Positions 42,789-52,698 of a stretch of 64,000 nt of DNA are shown in pieces. Each line of letters starts with the position of its first letter. Within the stretch, counting starts at the first letter, position 1. This stretch comes from Burkholderia sp. GAS332. GTDB taxonomy: Bacteria; Pseudomonadota; Gammaproteobacteria; Burkholderiales; Burkholderiaceae. The position numbers and the translations under genes were made by a program. Location: contig FSRV01000001.1 in assembly GCA_900142905.1 (NCBI GenBank), positions 248,001 to 312,000 of the forward strand, written 5' to 3'. A model generated the notes under the pieces. The model worked only from the letters and a program-made list of their open reading frames with translations, searched no databases and was not told where the DNA came from.

Positions 42789-44417
42789 ATGAAGCAAAGC
42801 AACCTGTTGCGCGCCGCGCGTGTTACGACGCTCGTCGCAGCTGCAGCGGCATCGATGGTGGGCGCAAGTGTCGCGCGCGCCGAGATTCCGAACAAAACCC
42901 TGGTTTACTGCTCAGAAGGCAGCCCTGCGGGTTTCGATCCGGCCCAGTACACGACTGGCGTCGACTTCACGGCCAACACGTTCACCGTTTATAACCGCCT
43001 CGTCGAGTTCGAACGCGGCGGCACGAAAGTCGAGCCGGGCCTGGCAGAAAAATGGGAAGTCTCGCCGGACGGCAAGACCTACACGTTCCATCTGCGCCAC
43101 GGCGTGAAGTTCCAGACCACCTCGTTCTTCAAGCCGACCCGCGAATTCAACGCGGACGACGTCGTGTTCACGTTCCAGCGCATGCTCGACACGAACCAGC
43201 CGTTCCGTAAGGCGTACCCGGTCCAATTCCCGTACTTCACGGACATGGGCCTCGACAAGCTGATCACCAGCGTCGAAAAGGTCGATCCGTACACGGTCAA
43301 GTTCACGCTGAAGGAAGTCAACGCGCCGTTCATCCAGAATCTGGCGATGGAATACGCGTCGATCCTCTCGGGTGAATACGCAGACCAACTCCTGAAGGCC
43401 GGCAAGGCTGCCGACATCAACCAGTACCCGGTCGGCACGGGCCCGTTCATCTTCCGCAGCTACACGAAGGACGCGACGATCCGCTTCGACGGCAATCCGG
43501 ATTACTGGAAGCCGAACGCAGTGAAGATCTCGAAGCTGATCTTCTCGATCACGCCGGACGCCGGCGTGCGCGTGCAGAAGATCAAGCGCGACGAATGCCA
43601 GGTGATGAGCTATCCGCGTCCGGCCGACATCGCGCCGCTGAAGGCTGAAGCGAACATCGACATGCCGTCGCAGCCGGGCTTCAACCTCGGCTACCTCGCG
43701 TACAACGTGACGCACAAGCCGGTCGACAAGCTCGAAGTGCGTCAGGCGCTCGACATGGCGATCAACAAGAAGGCGATCATCGAGTCGGTGTACCAGGGCG
43801 CAGGCCAGGCCGCGACGAACCCGATGCCGCCGACCCAATGGTCGTACGACAAGAACCTGAAGAGCGCCTCGTACGATACGGACAAGGCCAAGGCGCTGCT
43901 GGCGAAGGCCGGTTATCCGAACGGCTTCGACATCACGCTGTGGGCGATGCCGGTGCAACGCGCGTATAACCCGAACGCCCGCTTGATGGCGGAAATGATC
44001 CAGGCTGACTGGGCCAAGATCGGCGTGAAAGCGAAGATCGTCACCTATGAATGGGGCGAGTACATCAAACGCGCTCACGCAGGTGAAGACGACACGATGC
44101 TGATTGGCTGGACCGGCGACAACGGCGATCCGGACAACTGGCTCGGCACGCTGCTCGGCTGCGAAGCGATCAACGGCAACAACTTCTCGAAGTGGTGCTA
44201 CAAGCCGTTCGACGAACTGATCCAGAAGGGCCGCGAGTCGTCCGATCAAGGCGTGCGTACGACGGCGTACATGCAGGCGCAGCAGATCTTCGCGCAGCAA
44301 CTGCCGTTCTCGCCGATCGCTCACTCGACCGTGTACCAGCCTGTCAGCAAGAAGGTGGTCGACATGCGTATCGAGCCGCTCGGTTATGCGCGCTTTGACG
44401 GCGTCAGCGTCAAGTAA
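42789..44417 (+). CDS. dppA: periplasmic dipeptide-binding protein DppA (copy 2)
   Basis: A 542-residue solute-binding protein of the dipeptide ABC transporter. The signal peptide ends ASMVGASVARA (about residue 33). The mature protein begins EIPNKTLVYCSEGSPAGFDP and contains the same blocks as copy 1, e.g. TTSFFKPTREFNADDVVFT and DINQYPVGTGPFIFRSYTKD. GAGGAAAC precedes the ATG. Codon choice looks more uniform than in copy 1, as in a highly expressed gene. It is directly followed by an attenuator-like hairpin and dppBCDF, so it is the probable main receptor. Confidence 0.95.
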   Translation: MKQSNLLRAARVTTLVAAAAASMVGASVARAEIPNKTLVYCSEGSPAGFDPAQYTTGVDFTANTFTVYNRLVEFERGGTKVEPGLAEKWEVSPDGKTYTFHLRHGVKFQTTSFFKPTREFNADDVVFTFQRMLDTNQPFRKAYPVQFPYFTDMGLDKLITSVEKVDPYTVKFTLKEVNAPFIQNLAMEYASILSGEYADQLLKAGKAADINQYPVGTGPFIFRSYTKDATIRFDGNPDYWKPNAVKISKLIFSITPDAGVRVQKIKRDECQVMSYPRPADIAPLKAEANIDMPSQPGFNLGYLAYNVTHKPVDKLEVRQALDMAINKKAIIESVYQGAGQAATNPMPPTQWSYDKNLKSASYDTDKAKALLAKAGYPNGFDITLWAMPVQRAYNPNARLMAEMIQADWAKIGVKAKIVTYEWGEYIKRAHAGEDDTMLIGWTGDNGDPDNWLGTLLGCEAINGNNFSKWCYKPFDELIQKGRESSDQGVRTTAYMQAQQIFAQQLPFSPIAHSTVYQPVSKKVVDMRIEPLGYARFDGVSVK

Positions 44418-44479
44418 AAGTAATACAGTCAAGCTTACGCAGTAGCTTTTCGCACGGTTAGAAAACTGGTCGAAATGGT

Positions 44480-44523
44480 CCGGCGACCGGGGTCACAAGC
44501 CCTCGTCGCCGGTTGCGTTTTTT
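44480..44523 (+). terminator. hairpin with T-run between dppA and dppB
   Basis: CCGGCGAC at 44480-44487 pairs with GTCGCCGG at 44505-44512, and the loop can extend the stem by a GGGG/CCCT helix. A tail TTGCG followed by six T residues (44518-44523) ends 27 bases before dppB. This looks like a partial terminator that would keep binding-protein levels above permease levels. Confidence 0.65.
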
Positions 44524-44549
44524 CTTCATCAAGACCATAGGGACGAACC

Positions 44550-45560
44550 ATGTTCCGCTTTGTTTTGCGCCGCATCGGCATGGTGATACCGACGTTCATC
44601 GGCATCACGATCCTCGCGTTTGCGCTGATTCACCTGATACCGGGCGACCCCATCGAAGTGATGATGGGCGAGCGCGGCGTCGATCCCGCCATGCATGCCG
44701 CCGCGCTGCACCGTCTCGGGCTCGACGAGTCCTTGCCGATGCAGTACATCCACTATGTTGGCCGCGCCATGCACGGCGACCTCGGCACCTCGATCATCAC
44801 CAATACCAGCGTGATGGGCGAATTCCTCGCACGTTTTCCCGCCACCGTTGAACTGGGGTTCTGCGCGATGCTGTTCGCGCTGATCGTCGGCTTGCCGGCG
44901 GGCGTGTTCGCGGCCCTCAGGCGCGGCACGGTGGTCGATCACGGCGTGATGGGCACGGCGCTGACCGGCTACTCGATGCCGATCTTCTGGTGGGGCTTGA
45001 TCCTCATCATGTTCTTTTCCGTTGATCTCGGCTGGACGCCGGTGTCGGGCCGCATTGCGGTCGAATATGACATTCCGCACGTGACCGGCTTCATGCTGAT
45101 CGACGCGTTCATGTCCACCGACGAAGGCGCGTTCAAATCCGCGCTCAGCCATCTGATTTTGCCGGCCATTGTGCTCGGCACGATTCCGCTGGCGGTCGTC
45201 GCGCGGATGACGCGTTCGTCGATGCTCGAAGTGCTGCGCGAAGACTACATCCGCACGGCGCGTGCGAAGGGCTTGTCGCCTGCGCGCGTGATCATCGTGC
45301 ATGCCTTGCGTAACGCGCTGATTCCGGTCGTGACCGTGATCGGCTTGCAGGTCGGCACGCTGCTGGCCGGCGCGGTGCTGACGGAGACGCTGTTTTCGTG
45401 GCCGGGTATCGGCAAGTGGCTGATCGACGCGATCGGCCGGCGCGACTATCCGGTGGTGCAGGGCGGTATCCTGATGATCGCCACGCTGGTGATCGTCGTG
45501 AACCTCGTCGTCGATCTGTTGTACGGCGTGCTGAATCCGCGCATTCGCCATACGAGGTAA
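44550..45560 (+). CDS. dppB: dipeptide ABC transporter permease DppB
   Basis: A 336-residue inner-membrane permease with six hydrophobic segments. It starts MFRFVLRRIGMVIPTFIGIT-ILAFALIHLIPGDP, as in DppB/OppB, and carries the EAA loop RAKGLSPARVIIVHALRNAL-IPVVTVIG, which docks with the ATPases. Six bases separate it from dppC. Confidence 0.97.
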   Translation: MFRFVLRRIGMVIPTFIGITILAFALIHLIPGDPIEVMMGERGVDPAMHAAALHRLGLDESLPMQYIHYVGRAMHGDLGTSIITNTSVMGEFLARFPATVELGFCAMLFALIVGLPAGVFAALRRGTVVDHGVMGTALTGYSMPIFWWGLILIMFFSVDLGWTPVSGRIAVEYDIPHVTGFMLIDAFMSTDEGAFKSALSHLILPAIVLGTIPLAVVARMTRSSMLEVLREDYIRTARAKGLSPARVIIVHALRNALIPVVTVIGLQVGTLLAGAVLTETLFSWPGIGKWLIDAIGRRDYPVVQGGILMIATLVIVVNLVVDLLYGVLNPRIRHTR

Positions 45561-45566
45561 CTGATC

Positions 45567-46484
45567 ATGGCAGATATTCAAAATACAGTCCCCACAGCGG
45601 TCACGCCACCCAGTGGCCGCGCAATAGCCGCCCGTGAATTCTGGGCGAATTTCTCACGTAACCGTGGCGCGGTCGGTGCCGGCATCATCGTGCTGGCGCT
45701 GATTTTCATCGCGATCTTCGCGCCGTTGATCGCCCCGCATAGCCCGATCGAGCAGTATCGCGACTTCGTGAAAATCCCGCCCGCCTGGCTCGACGGCGGC
45801 AACTGGAAGTTCATCCTCGGTACCGACGAAGCAGGCCGCGACATCCTCTCGCGTCTGATGTATGGCGCGCGGCTGTCGTTCTGGATCGGCTTCGTCTCGG
45901 TGGTGCTCGCGCTGATTCCGGGCATCGTGCTCGGCCTGATCGCGGCCTTCTTCGAGAAGTGGGCCGATACGCCGATCATGCGCATCATGGACGTGCTGCT
46001 CGCGTTGCCGTCGCTGCTGCTGGCCGTTGCGGTGGTCGCGATCATCGGCCCGGGTCTCGTCAACACAATGCTGGCGATCGCGATCGTCGCGTTGCCGGGT
46101 TATGTGCGTTTGACGCGTGCTTCGGCGCAGGGCGAATTGCAGAAAGAGTATGTGACGGCTTCGCGCGTTGCTGGCGCGAGCACGCTGCGCTTGATGTTCT
46201 CGCAAGTGCTGCCGAATTGCACCGCACCGCTGATCGTGCAGGCTACGCTGGGCTTTTCGTCGGCGATTCTCGATGCCGCGGCGCTCGGCTTTCTCGGTCT
46301 CGGCGTGCAACCGCCGTCGGCGGAGTGGGGCGCGATGCTGGCCTCGGCGCGCGACTATATCGACAGCGCCTGGTGGATCGTCACGATGCCAGGTCTTTCC
46401 ATCCTGATCTCGGTGCTCGCGATCAATCTGCTCGGCGACGGGCTGCGCGACGCACTCGATCCCAAACTGAAACGGATGGCATGA
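45567..46484 (+). CDS. dppC: dipeptide ABC transporter permease DppC
   Basis: A 305-residue permease partner of DppB. The first helix [20 protein letters not shown] and [10 protein letters not shown] are typical, followed by [20 protein letters not shown], a DppC/OppC signature, and the EAA loop [20 protein letters not shown]. The stop codon overlaps the dppD start (ATGATG), so translation is coupled. Confidence 0.97.
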   Translation: MADIQNTVPTAVTPPSGRAIAAREFWANFSRNRGAVGAGIIVLALIFIAIFAPLIAPHSPIEQYRDFVKIPPAWLDGGNWKFILGTDEAGRDILSRLMYGARLSFWIGFVSVVLALIPGIVLGLIAAFFEKWADTPIMRIMDVLLALPSLLLAVAVVAIIGPGLVNTMLAIAIVALPGYVRLTRASAQGELQKEYVTASRVAGASTLRLMFSQVLPNCTAPLIVQATLGFSSAILDAAALGFLGLGVQPPSAEWGAMLASARDYIDSAWWIVTMPGLSILISVLAINLLGDGLRDALDPKLKRMA

Positions 46485-47565
46485 TGGCACAACCCCCACG
46501 TTCACTTCATTCACTGCCCCCCGAGGGGGCGGGTCAGCACGCTTCGGGCGGCCGTGCGCATGCTGACACCAAGCTATTGACCATCCGCAATCTCGCGGTG
46601 GATTTCAACGGCCTGCCTGCTGTCGATCGGATCAACCTCGATGTCGCGCAGGGCGAAGTGGTCGGCGTGGTCGGCGAATCGGGCTCGGGCAAGAGCGTGA
46701 CGATGATGGCGCTGATGGGCCTGATCGACGCGCCGGGCAAAGTCACGGCGGATGAGGTCACCTTCAACGGCAAGAATTTGCTGAAGGCCTCGGCGAGAGA
46801 ACGCCGCAAGATCATCGGTAAAGATATCGCGATGGTGTTCCAGGACGCGCTCACCAGTCTGAATCCGAGCTACACGGTCGGCTATCAGATTAAGGAAGTG
46901 CTGAAGCTGCACGAAGGCCTGCGCGGCGGTGCGCTGGACAAGCGCGCACTGGAACTGCTCGATCAGGTCGGCATTCCCGATCCGAAAGGCCGCATTGGTT
47001 CGTTCCCGCATCAGATGTCTGGCGGCATGAACCAGCGCGTGATGATCGCGATGGCGATTGCCTGCAACCCGAAGCTGCTGATCGCCGACGAACCGACCAC
47101 CGCACTCGACGTGACGATCCAGGCGCAGATCATGGAGTTGCTGATCAGGCTGCAGAAGGAACGCGGCATGGCGCTCGTGCTGATTTCGCACGATCTGGCG
47201 GTGGTGTCCGAGGTCGCGCAGCGCGTCGCGGTCATGTACGCTGGTGAAGTGATCGAAACCAACCGCGTGCCGGATATCTTCGCAGCACCCCATCATCCGT
47301 ATACGGAAGCGTTGCTGGCGGCGATTCCCGAGCACAATGTCGGCGCGGTGCGGCTCGCTGCCCTGCCGGGCATGGTGCCGGGGCGTGACGATCGCCCGAA
47401 AGGGTGTCTGTTCGCGCCGCGCTGCAAGTACGTGGTCGACGATTGCATGAAGGCGCGGCCGGCATTGGCGCCGATGCAAGGTCACACTGAAGTGGCGCGC
47501 GTGCGCTGCATCAAACCCCTGAACCTGAGCGGCGACGCTAACGTTCACACCCATGGAGGCGCACG

Positions 47566-47569
<4 letters not shown>
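46484..47569 (+). CDS. dppD: dipeptide ABC transporter ATP-binding protein DppD
   Basis: A 361-residue ATPase. Walker A GESGSGKS near residue 65, signature [16 protein letters not shown], Walker [16 protein letters not shown]-loop LISHDL, and the oligopeptide-transporter C-terminal Cys block [20 protein letters not shown], which in this family can hold a 4Fe-4S cluster. The N-terminus before [11 protein letters not shown] is about 25 residues longer than usual ([16 protein letters not shown]) and is coded by a palindromic repeat at about 46497-46560. ATG codons at 46481 and 46484 both fit. Confidence 0.96.
46515..46542. repeat. G/C palindrome inside the dppD 5' end
   Basis: The stretch CACTGCCCCCCGAGGGGGCG at 46517-46536 is a strong inverted repeat (GCCCCC/GGGGGC around CGA). 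It resembles, from memory, the CTGCCCCCCGAGGGGGC intergenic palindromes common in Burkholderiales, here read in frame as Leu-Pro-Pro-Glu-Gly-Ala. Confidence 0.6.
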
Positions 47570-48577
<1,008 letters not shown>

Positions 48578-48585
<8 letters not shown>

Positions 48586-49729
48586 TGCAATGGCGGCGCG
48601 TCGTCTTACGCGCCGCTTGCGTGATGGCGGCCGCCACGCTGCTTTTGCGTGGCGCTGGGGCGCGCGTGCACTGACCGGTGCCGCGCTCCTCGGCGTTTGT
48701 TCTGTTTTTCATCTGAGCGCGGGGCCGATCGGCGTCGCGCATGCCGCTGGGGCGGCCGCCAATACGCCCGCTCAGGCGGGGCGGCCGGCGATGCCGGTGC
48801 CCACTCTGCCGGCGCCGCCGCGCGCCACCTTGCCGGGTTTCAATCCGCCGCCCGCTACGCCGGGCACCACGGCGAGCGGCCCGGTGCGCGCGCAACCGGC
48901 GCGTATGCCGTTCTATGTCGCGACACGCGGCACCACGACCATCTACGTGCTCGGCACGTTGCACGTCGGCGATCCTGCCGACTATCCGCCCACGCAACCG
49001 TTCCGCGCGCCGATTCTCGGCGCCCTGGTCGCCTCGCCGACGCTGGCACTCGAACTCTCACCCGACGAGTTGCTGGTCTCGCAAGACGACGTGTCCAAGT
49101 ACGGTATCTGCCGGCGCGACTGTCTACCGGGACTGTTGCCCGATCCGTTGTGGCGCAAGCTGGCCTTCCGCCTGCGCGGCAATCCTGCGGCGCTGGATGA
49201 AATCAAGAAGATGCGGCCGTGGCTCGCTTCGCTGGTGGTGGAAACCTACGACTCGTTAAGTGCCGGATTGCAAACCGAGTACGGCACGGAAGCCCAACTG
49301 CAGAACGTCTATATCAGGACGCGCGGCAAGATCGTCGGTCTCGAGACCTTGCCACAGCAGATGCGCGCGTTCACCGGACTCACGCTCGCGCAGCAGCGTG
49401 AAATGCTCGCACAGGACCTGGTGCAGACGCCCGAGCAAAACGTCGACGATGTGAAGACCTTGCATCGGCTGTGGCGAGTCGGGGATGCCGATGCGATTGC
49501 GGCCTGGCAGGCCGCGAAGTCCGAAACGTTGGCGCGCGACAAACGCATCTCCGATCAGATCGACAACAGGATCGTGTACGAACGCAACCGGCGCTTCGTG
49601 TCGCGGATGCTGCTGATCGCCGCACCGAACAAACCGGTGTTCGTGGCGATCGGCGCGTTGCACCTGGGCGGCCGCAAAGGCGTGCTGCAGCTTTTGCGAC
49701 AGCATGGGTTTGCGGTGGATGCGGGGTGA
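48578..49729 (+). CDS. TraB/GumN-family protein
   Basis: A 383-residue protein, probably exported. A basic N-terminus and a hydrophobic stretch (ALTGAALLGVCSVFHLSAG) precede a Pro/Ala-rich linker. The TraB/PrgY/GumN core begins PFYVATRGTTTIYVLGTLHV-GDPADYPP, with the GTLH motif; a conserved Glu is in ALELSPDELL, and the C-terminal VFVAIGALHLGGRKGVLQLL is the second family motif. Family members are thought to be metal-dependent hydrolases or peptidases; function here is unknown. The ATG at 48578 overlaps the dppF end with GAGGTGGGGG upstream; ATG 48590 is another option. Confidence 0.85.
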
Positions 49730-49870
49730 GTCAGATCCCAGCCTGACGCGCGACGTGCGATGCGGCTGAGCACAGTCCCAACCGGGGTAGGCCGTCTGGC
49801 CAAAATAGGAACCGGTATTTCCGCAACCAGTCCGATGCTGACGTGCGCCGCAAACTGCTCACGGCTCACG

Positions 49871-49899
49871 CGGACATAGCTATCTATACGTGCTATGAT
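49871..49899 (+). promoter_or_regulatory. promoter and candidate operator of brnTA
   Basis: CGGACA at 49871-49876, a 17-base spacer, then TATGAT at 49894-49899. The inverted repeat CATAGC (49875-49880) / GCTATG (49892-49897) spans the spacer and overlaps both boxes, which is where BrnA, a ribbon-helix-helix autorepressor, would be expected to bind. Confidence 0.6.
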
Positions 49900-49928
49900 G
49901 TATGTACAAACGTCAATACGGGTGGCGC

Positions 49929-50207
49929 GTGCGTTTTGAGTGGGACGAAGTCAAGAATCAAATCAACATCCGTAAGCATGGCATCGATTTCAGAGATGCC
50001 GTCGACGTATTCGATCATCCGGTGCTGACGGCGATGGACCAGCGGGAAGACTACGGTGAGGATCGCTGGATCGCGCTAGGTTGGATAGCCGCCATCGTAG
50101 GTGTGGTGGTGTATGTCGAACGCAGCGCGGATGTGATCCGCATCATTTCGGCTCGCAAGGCGACGAAGCACGAGGTCAAACGCTACAAGTACACCGTCTG
50201 GAATTGA
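49929..50207 (+). CDS. brnT: BrnT-family ribonuclease toxin
   Basis: A 92-residue RelE-fold toxin. RFEWDEVKNQINIRKHGIDF at the N-terminus is the BrnT signature; the C-terminal RIISARKATKHEVKRYKYT carries the catalytic Arg/Lys cluster. BrnT cleaves RNA and is neutralised by BrnA. The GTG at 49929 gives the standard family length and N-terminus, with GGGTGG upstream; an in-frame ATG at 49902 would add nine residues and lies too close to the -10 box. The toxin gene precedes the antitoxin, as usual for this type II pair. Confidence 0.9.
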   Translation: MRFEWDEVKNQINIRKHGIDFRDAVDVFDHPVLTAMDQREDYGEDRWIALGWIAAIVGVVVYVERSADVIRIISARKATKHEVKRYKYTVWN

Positions 50208-50249
50208 CCCGCACGGTGGCAACGGCTGAAAACGAGCAGAGGCAAAATT

Positions 50250-50507
50250 ATGGGTAAAACATCAGGAACCGACTGGAAGCGACTTGCAAAGGCAAGCGAC
50301 GCGCAAATCGATACAAGCGACGTGCCCGAATTGGGCGACGATTTTTTTGCCCGCGCTGAGCTGCACGTTCCGCCGAAACAGGCTGTGACAATGCGCCTGG
50401 ATGCGGATGTGCTGAACTGGTTCAAAGAGCAGGGGGCGGGCTATCAGACGCGCATCAACAAGTTGTTGCGCGCGTACATGCTGGCGCAGCAGCGTCGTCG
50501 TCCTTAA
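50250..50507 (+). CDS. brnA: BrnA-family antitoxin (ribbon-helix-helix)
   Basis: An 85-residue antitoxin. The N-terminal half (DTSDVPELGDDFFARAELHV) binds BrnT; the C-terminal VTMRLDADVLNWFKEQGAGY-QTRINKLLRAYM is the ribbon-helix-helix DNA-binding part that represses the operon. It follows brnT after 42 bases. Confidence 0.92.
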   Translation: MGKTSGTDWKRLAKASDAQIDTSDVPELGDDFFARAELHVPPKQAVTMRLDADVLNWFKEQGAGYQTRINKLLRAYMLAQQRRRP

Positions 50508-50548
50508 GGCGCGGCGTCGCGGCACGCTGTCTGCGCATGAACGGGCTG

Positions 50549-50572
50549 AAAAGGCGCTGCACAAAAGCGCCT
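50549..50572 (-). terminator. Rho-independent terminator after the TPR gene
   Basis: AGGCGC at 50552-50557 pairs with GCGCCT at 50567-50572. Read on the minus strand, the stem is followed by TTTT, 22 bases past the stop of the minus-strand TPR gene. In the plus direction, after brnA, the tail is only GAAATTT. Confidence 0.55.
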
Positions 50573-50593
50573 GAAATTTGCCCAGCACCATTT

Positions 50594-52399
50594 TTATAGA
50601 CGGCCCTCGCGTAGTTCTTCAGAGACCTGTTTGACCACGGGCGCCCAGTCGCCCAACACCGTCTGCCGGAATAGTTTCATGGTCGGATACCACGGCGAAT
50701 CGCTACGCTCTTCGAGCCAGCGCCAGTCCGAGTTGGCTGGCAGCAGCACCCACACCGGCTTGCCCAGTGCGGCCGCCAGGTGCGCCACGCCAGTGTCCAC
50801 GGCGATCACCAGATCGAGATTCATGATGAGCGCGGCGGTGTCGTCGAAGCTATTCAGATCGGCGGTGAAATCGTGGGCGCGGAAAGCTTCCGGTGCATTG
50901 GCCAACTGCGCATGCGCCGGGCCTTTTTGCAGTGCGTGCCAGGCAACGTTCTCCACCTTGCCTAGCGCGCTGAGGTCCGCCAGCGCCATCGACCGGTAGC
51001 GGTCGTTGCCGAACGTCGGGCTGCCGGCCCAAACCAGACCCACTTTGCGTTTTGATTTTGCGCCAGCGCCGATCCGTTTTCGCCACGCCTTGATGTTCGC
51101 TTTGTCGGCGAACAGGTAGGGCACTTCAACTGGAATGGTCGAGAGGTCGGTGCCGACGCACGACGGCACGCTCATCATCGGCACCCAGAAATCGTACTCG
51201 CCGTCGGGCTTACCACTGAACGCGCGATGCACGCCCGGGATTCGCTCAGCCAGCGGCAGCAGCGGCTCGCGCACGCAGATATCGACCGTGGCGCCGAGTT
51301 GTTCGAGCACGCGTGCATAGCGCAGGAACTGGAAATGGTCGCCGAAACCCTGTTCGCCGACCAGCAGCAGACGACGCCCGTCGAGCGGTTCGCCATGCCA
51401 CTCGGCAACACCCGGAACAGCGATCGCCTCGTAGTCGGCCTTGCGCCAGCGCATTGCATATTCGGCCCAGCCTTGCTTGTAATCGCCGCGTTTGAGCAGC
51501 AACCACGCGAGGCCCTGGTGCGCGTCCGCGTAGTTGGGATCGAGTGCCAGCGCCTGGCGATAGAAACCTTCCTCTTCGTCCAGGCGGCCTTGCGCGCCGA
51601 GCGATCCCCCGAGGCAAACCAGATTCGTGGGGTTCGGCTTGAGTGCGACCGCATGCCGGTACCGCGATTCTGCGCCGGCGTAGTCGCCGAGCTTGCCGAT
51701 CAGGCTGCCCAGGTTGATATGCGCCTCGGCATAGTCGCCGCGCAATGCCAGTGCCTGTTCGAAGCTGGCGATTGCCGCGACGTGCTCGCCTTGCGCGTTG
51801 TACGCGTTGCCCGCATTGAAATGCGCTTCCGCCGAATGTGGGTCGAGCGCCAACGCGTGTTGATAGCAGACCAGTGCTTCATCGTAGCGAGCGAGTTTGT
51901 TCAATGCCGTACCAAGGTTCAGATGCGCGTCGACCAGCGTCGGATTCACCGCCAACGCCAGCCGATACTGCCCGATCGCTTCGTCAAACGCACCTTGCGC
52001 TTGCAGTGCGACCCCGAAGTTGTTGCGTGCGTCGGCGAAATCAGGCTGCAACTGCAACGCCTGGTCATAGCAGATCATGGCTTCCTGGGGATGGCCCAGT
52101 GCGGCCGCCACGAGGCCGCGGTTGCTCCAGCAGACGGCGTCGGTGCGATCGAGTTTGAGCGCTTCGCTCATCAACTCGGCGGCGAAAACGTGGTCGCCGC
52201 GCTGATGTTGCAGCACGCCGAAATAGTGCAGCGCTTCGGCATGCGCGGGATTGAGCGCGAGGGCTTCGCGGTAGAAGGGCTCGGCGTCGTCGAACCGGCC
52301 AGCCTGGTGCGCTTCGAGCGCGGCGTTGATGAGCGAGGCGAGATAGGCGGAGGGGGGCGCCTCGGCGCGCGCGCTGTCGGGCTGGGATGAGTGTTCCAT
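50594..52399 (-). CDS. TPR protein with glycosyltransferase-like C-terminal domain
   Basis: 601 residues. About eight to nine tetratricopeptide repeats fill residues 20-330 (e.g. AEALHYFGVLQHQRGDHVFA, VDAHLNLGTALNKLARYDEA, AEAHFNAGNAYNAQGEHVAA). The C-terminal part (LLLVGEQGFGDHFQFLRYAR, KVGLVWAGSPTFGNDRYRSM, LDLVIAVDTGVAHLAAALGK-PVWVLLP) resembles GT9/heptosyltransferase or O-GlcNAc-transferase-like domains. It may glycosylate a protein, flagellin being one candidate because of the adjacent motility locus, but this is inference. The ATG at 52399 follows AGG; the frame is open to 52465. Confidence 0.85.
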   Translation of the reverse strand: MEHSSQPDSARAEAPPSAYLASLINAALEAHQAGRFDDAEPFYREALALNPAHAEALHYFGVLQHQRGDHVFAAELMSEALKLDRTDAVCWSNRGLVAAALGHPQEAMICYDQALQLQPDFADARNNFGVALQAQGAFDEAIGQYRLALAVNPTLVDAHLNLGTALNKLARYDEALVCYQHALALDPHSAEAHFNAGNAYNAQGEHVAAIASFEQALALRGDYAEAHINLGSLIGKLGDYAGAESRYRHAVALKPNPTNLVCLGGSLGAQGRLDEEEGFYRQALALDPNYADAHQGLAWLLLKRGDYKQGWAEYAMRWRKADYEAIAVPGVAEWHGEPLDGRRLLLVGEQGFGDHFQFLRYARVLEQLGATVDICVREPLLPLAERIPGVHRAFSGKPDGEYDFWVPMMSVPSCVGTDLSTIPVEVPYLFADKANIKAWRKRIGAGAKSKRKVGLVWAGSPTFGNDRYRSMALADLSALGKVENVAWHALQKGPAHAQLANAPEAFRAHDFTADLNSFDDTAALIMNLDLVIAVDTGVAHLAAALGKPVWVLLPANSDWRWLEERSDSPWYPTMKLFRQTVLGDWAPVVKQVSEELREGRL

Positions 52400-52698
52400 G
52401 AGAACCTGCTGGAGAGCGCCGGTGGCACGCGTTGCGCGCGCCGGCGCATGTGGATAGGAGACCACCCACGAGCTTATGTTCCTTAACTTTTCCTGACGAT
52501 CGGACGCGTCCTAAATCAGTGGCGTCTGTTTCGCTGCGGGCAGATGCGCCTGACCGGTTCATGAGCGATGCGCGATTACCTGGTGAAACACGCGTCTTAA
52601 TCCGGCCCATCGTTTTACACAGGCGCACACTGCCGCTTCAGCCCACCTAGTCGAACGCGTTGTTCGTCTATGTTTGCCGAAGCGGTGAGTCAAGATTC
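52400..52698. other. gene-free stretch upstream of the TPR gene
   Basis: About 300 bases between the TPR gene start and the DUF979 stop. No repeat, RNA or FliA-like element was recognised on the minus strand. It should contain the TPR gene promoter. Confidence 0.35.

Noticed and set aside
51227..52390. 387-residue plus-strand frame opposite the TPR gene
   Set aside because: Repetitive antisense shadow of the TPR array without its own motifs.
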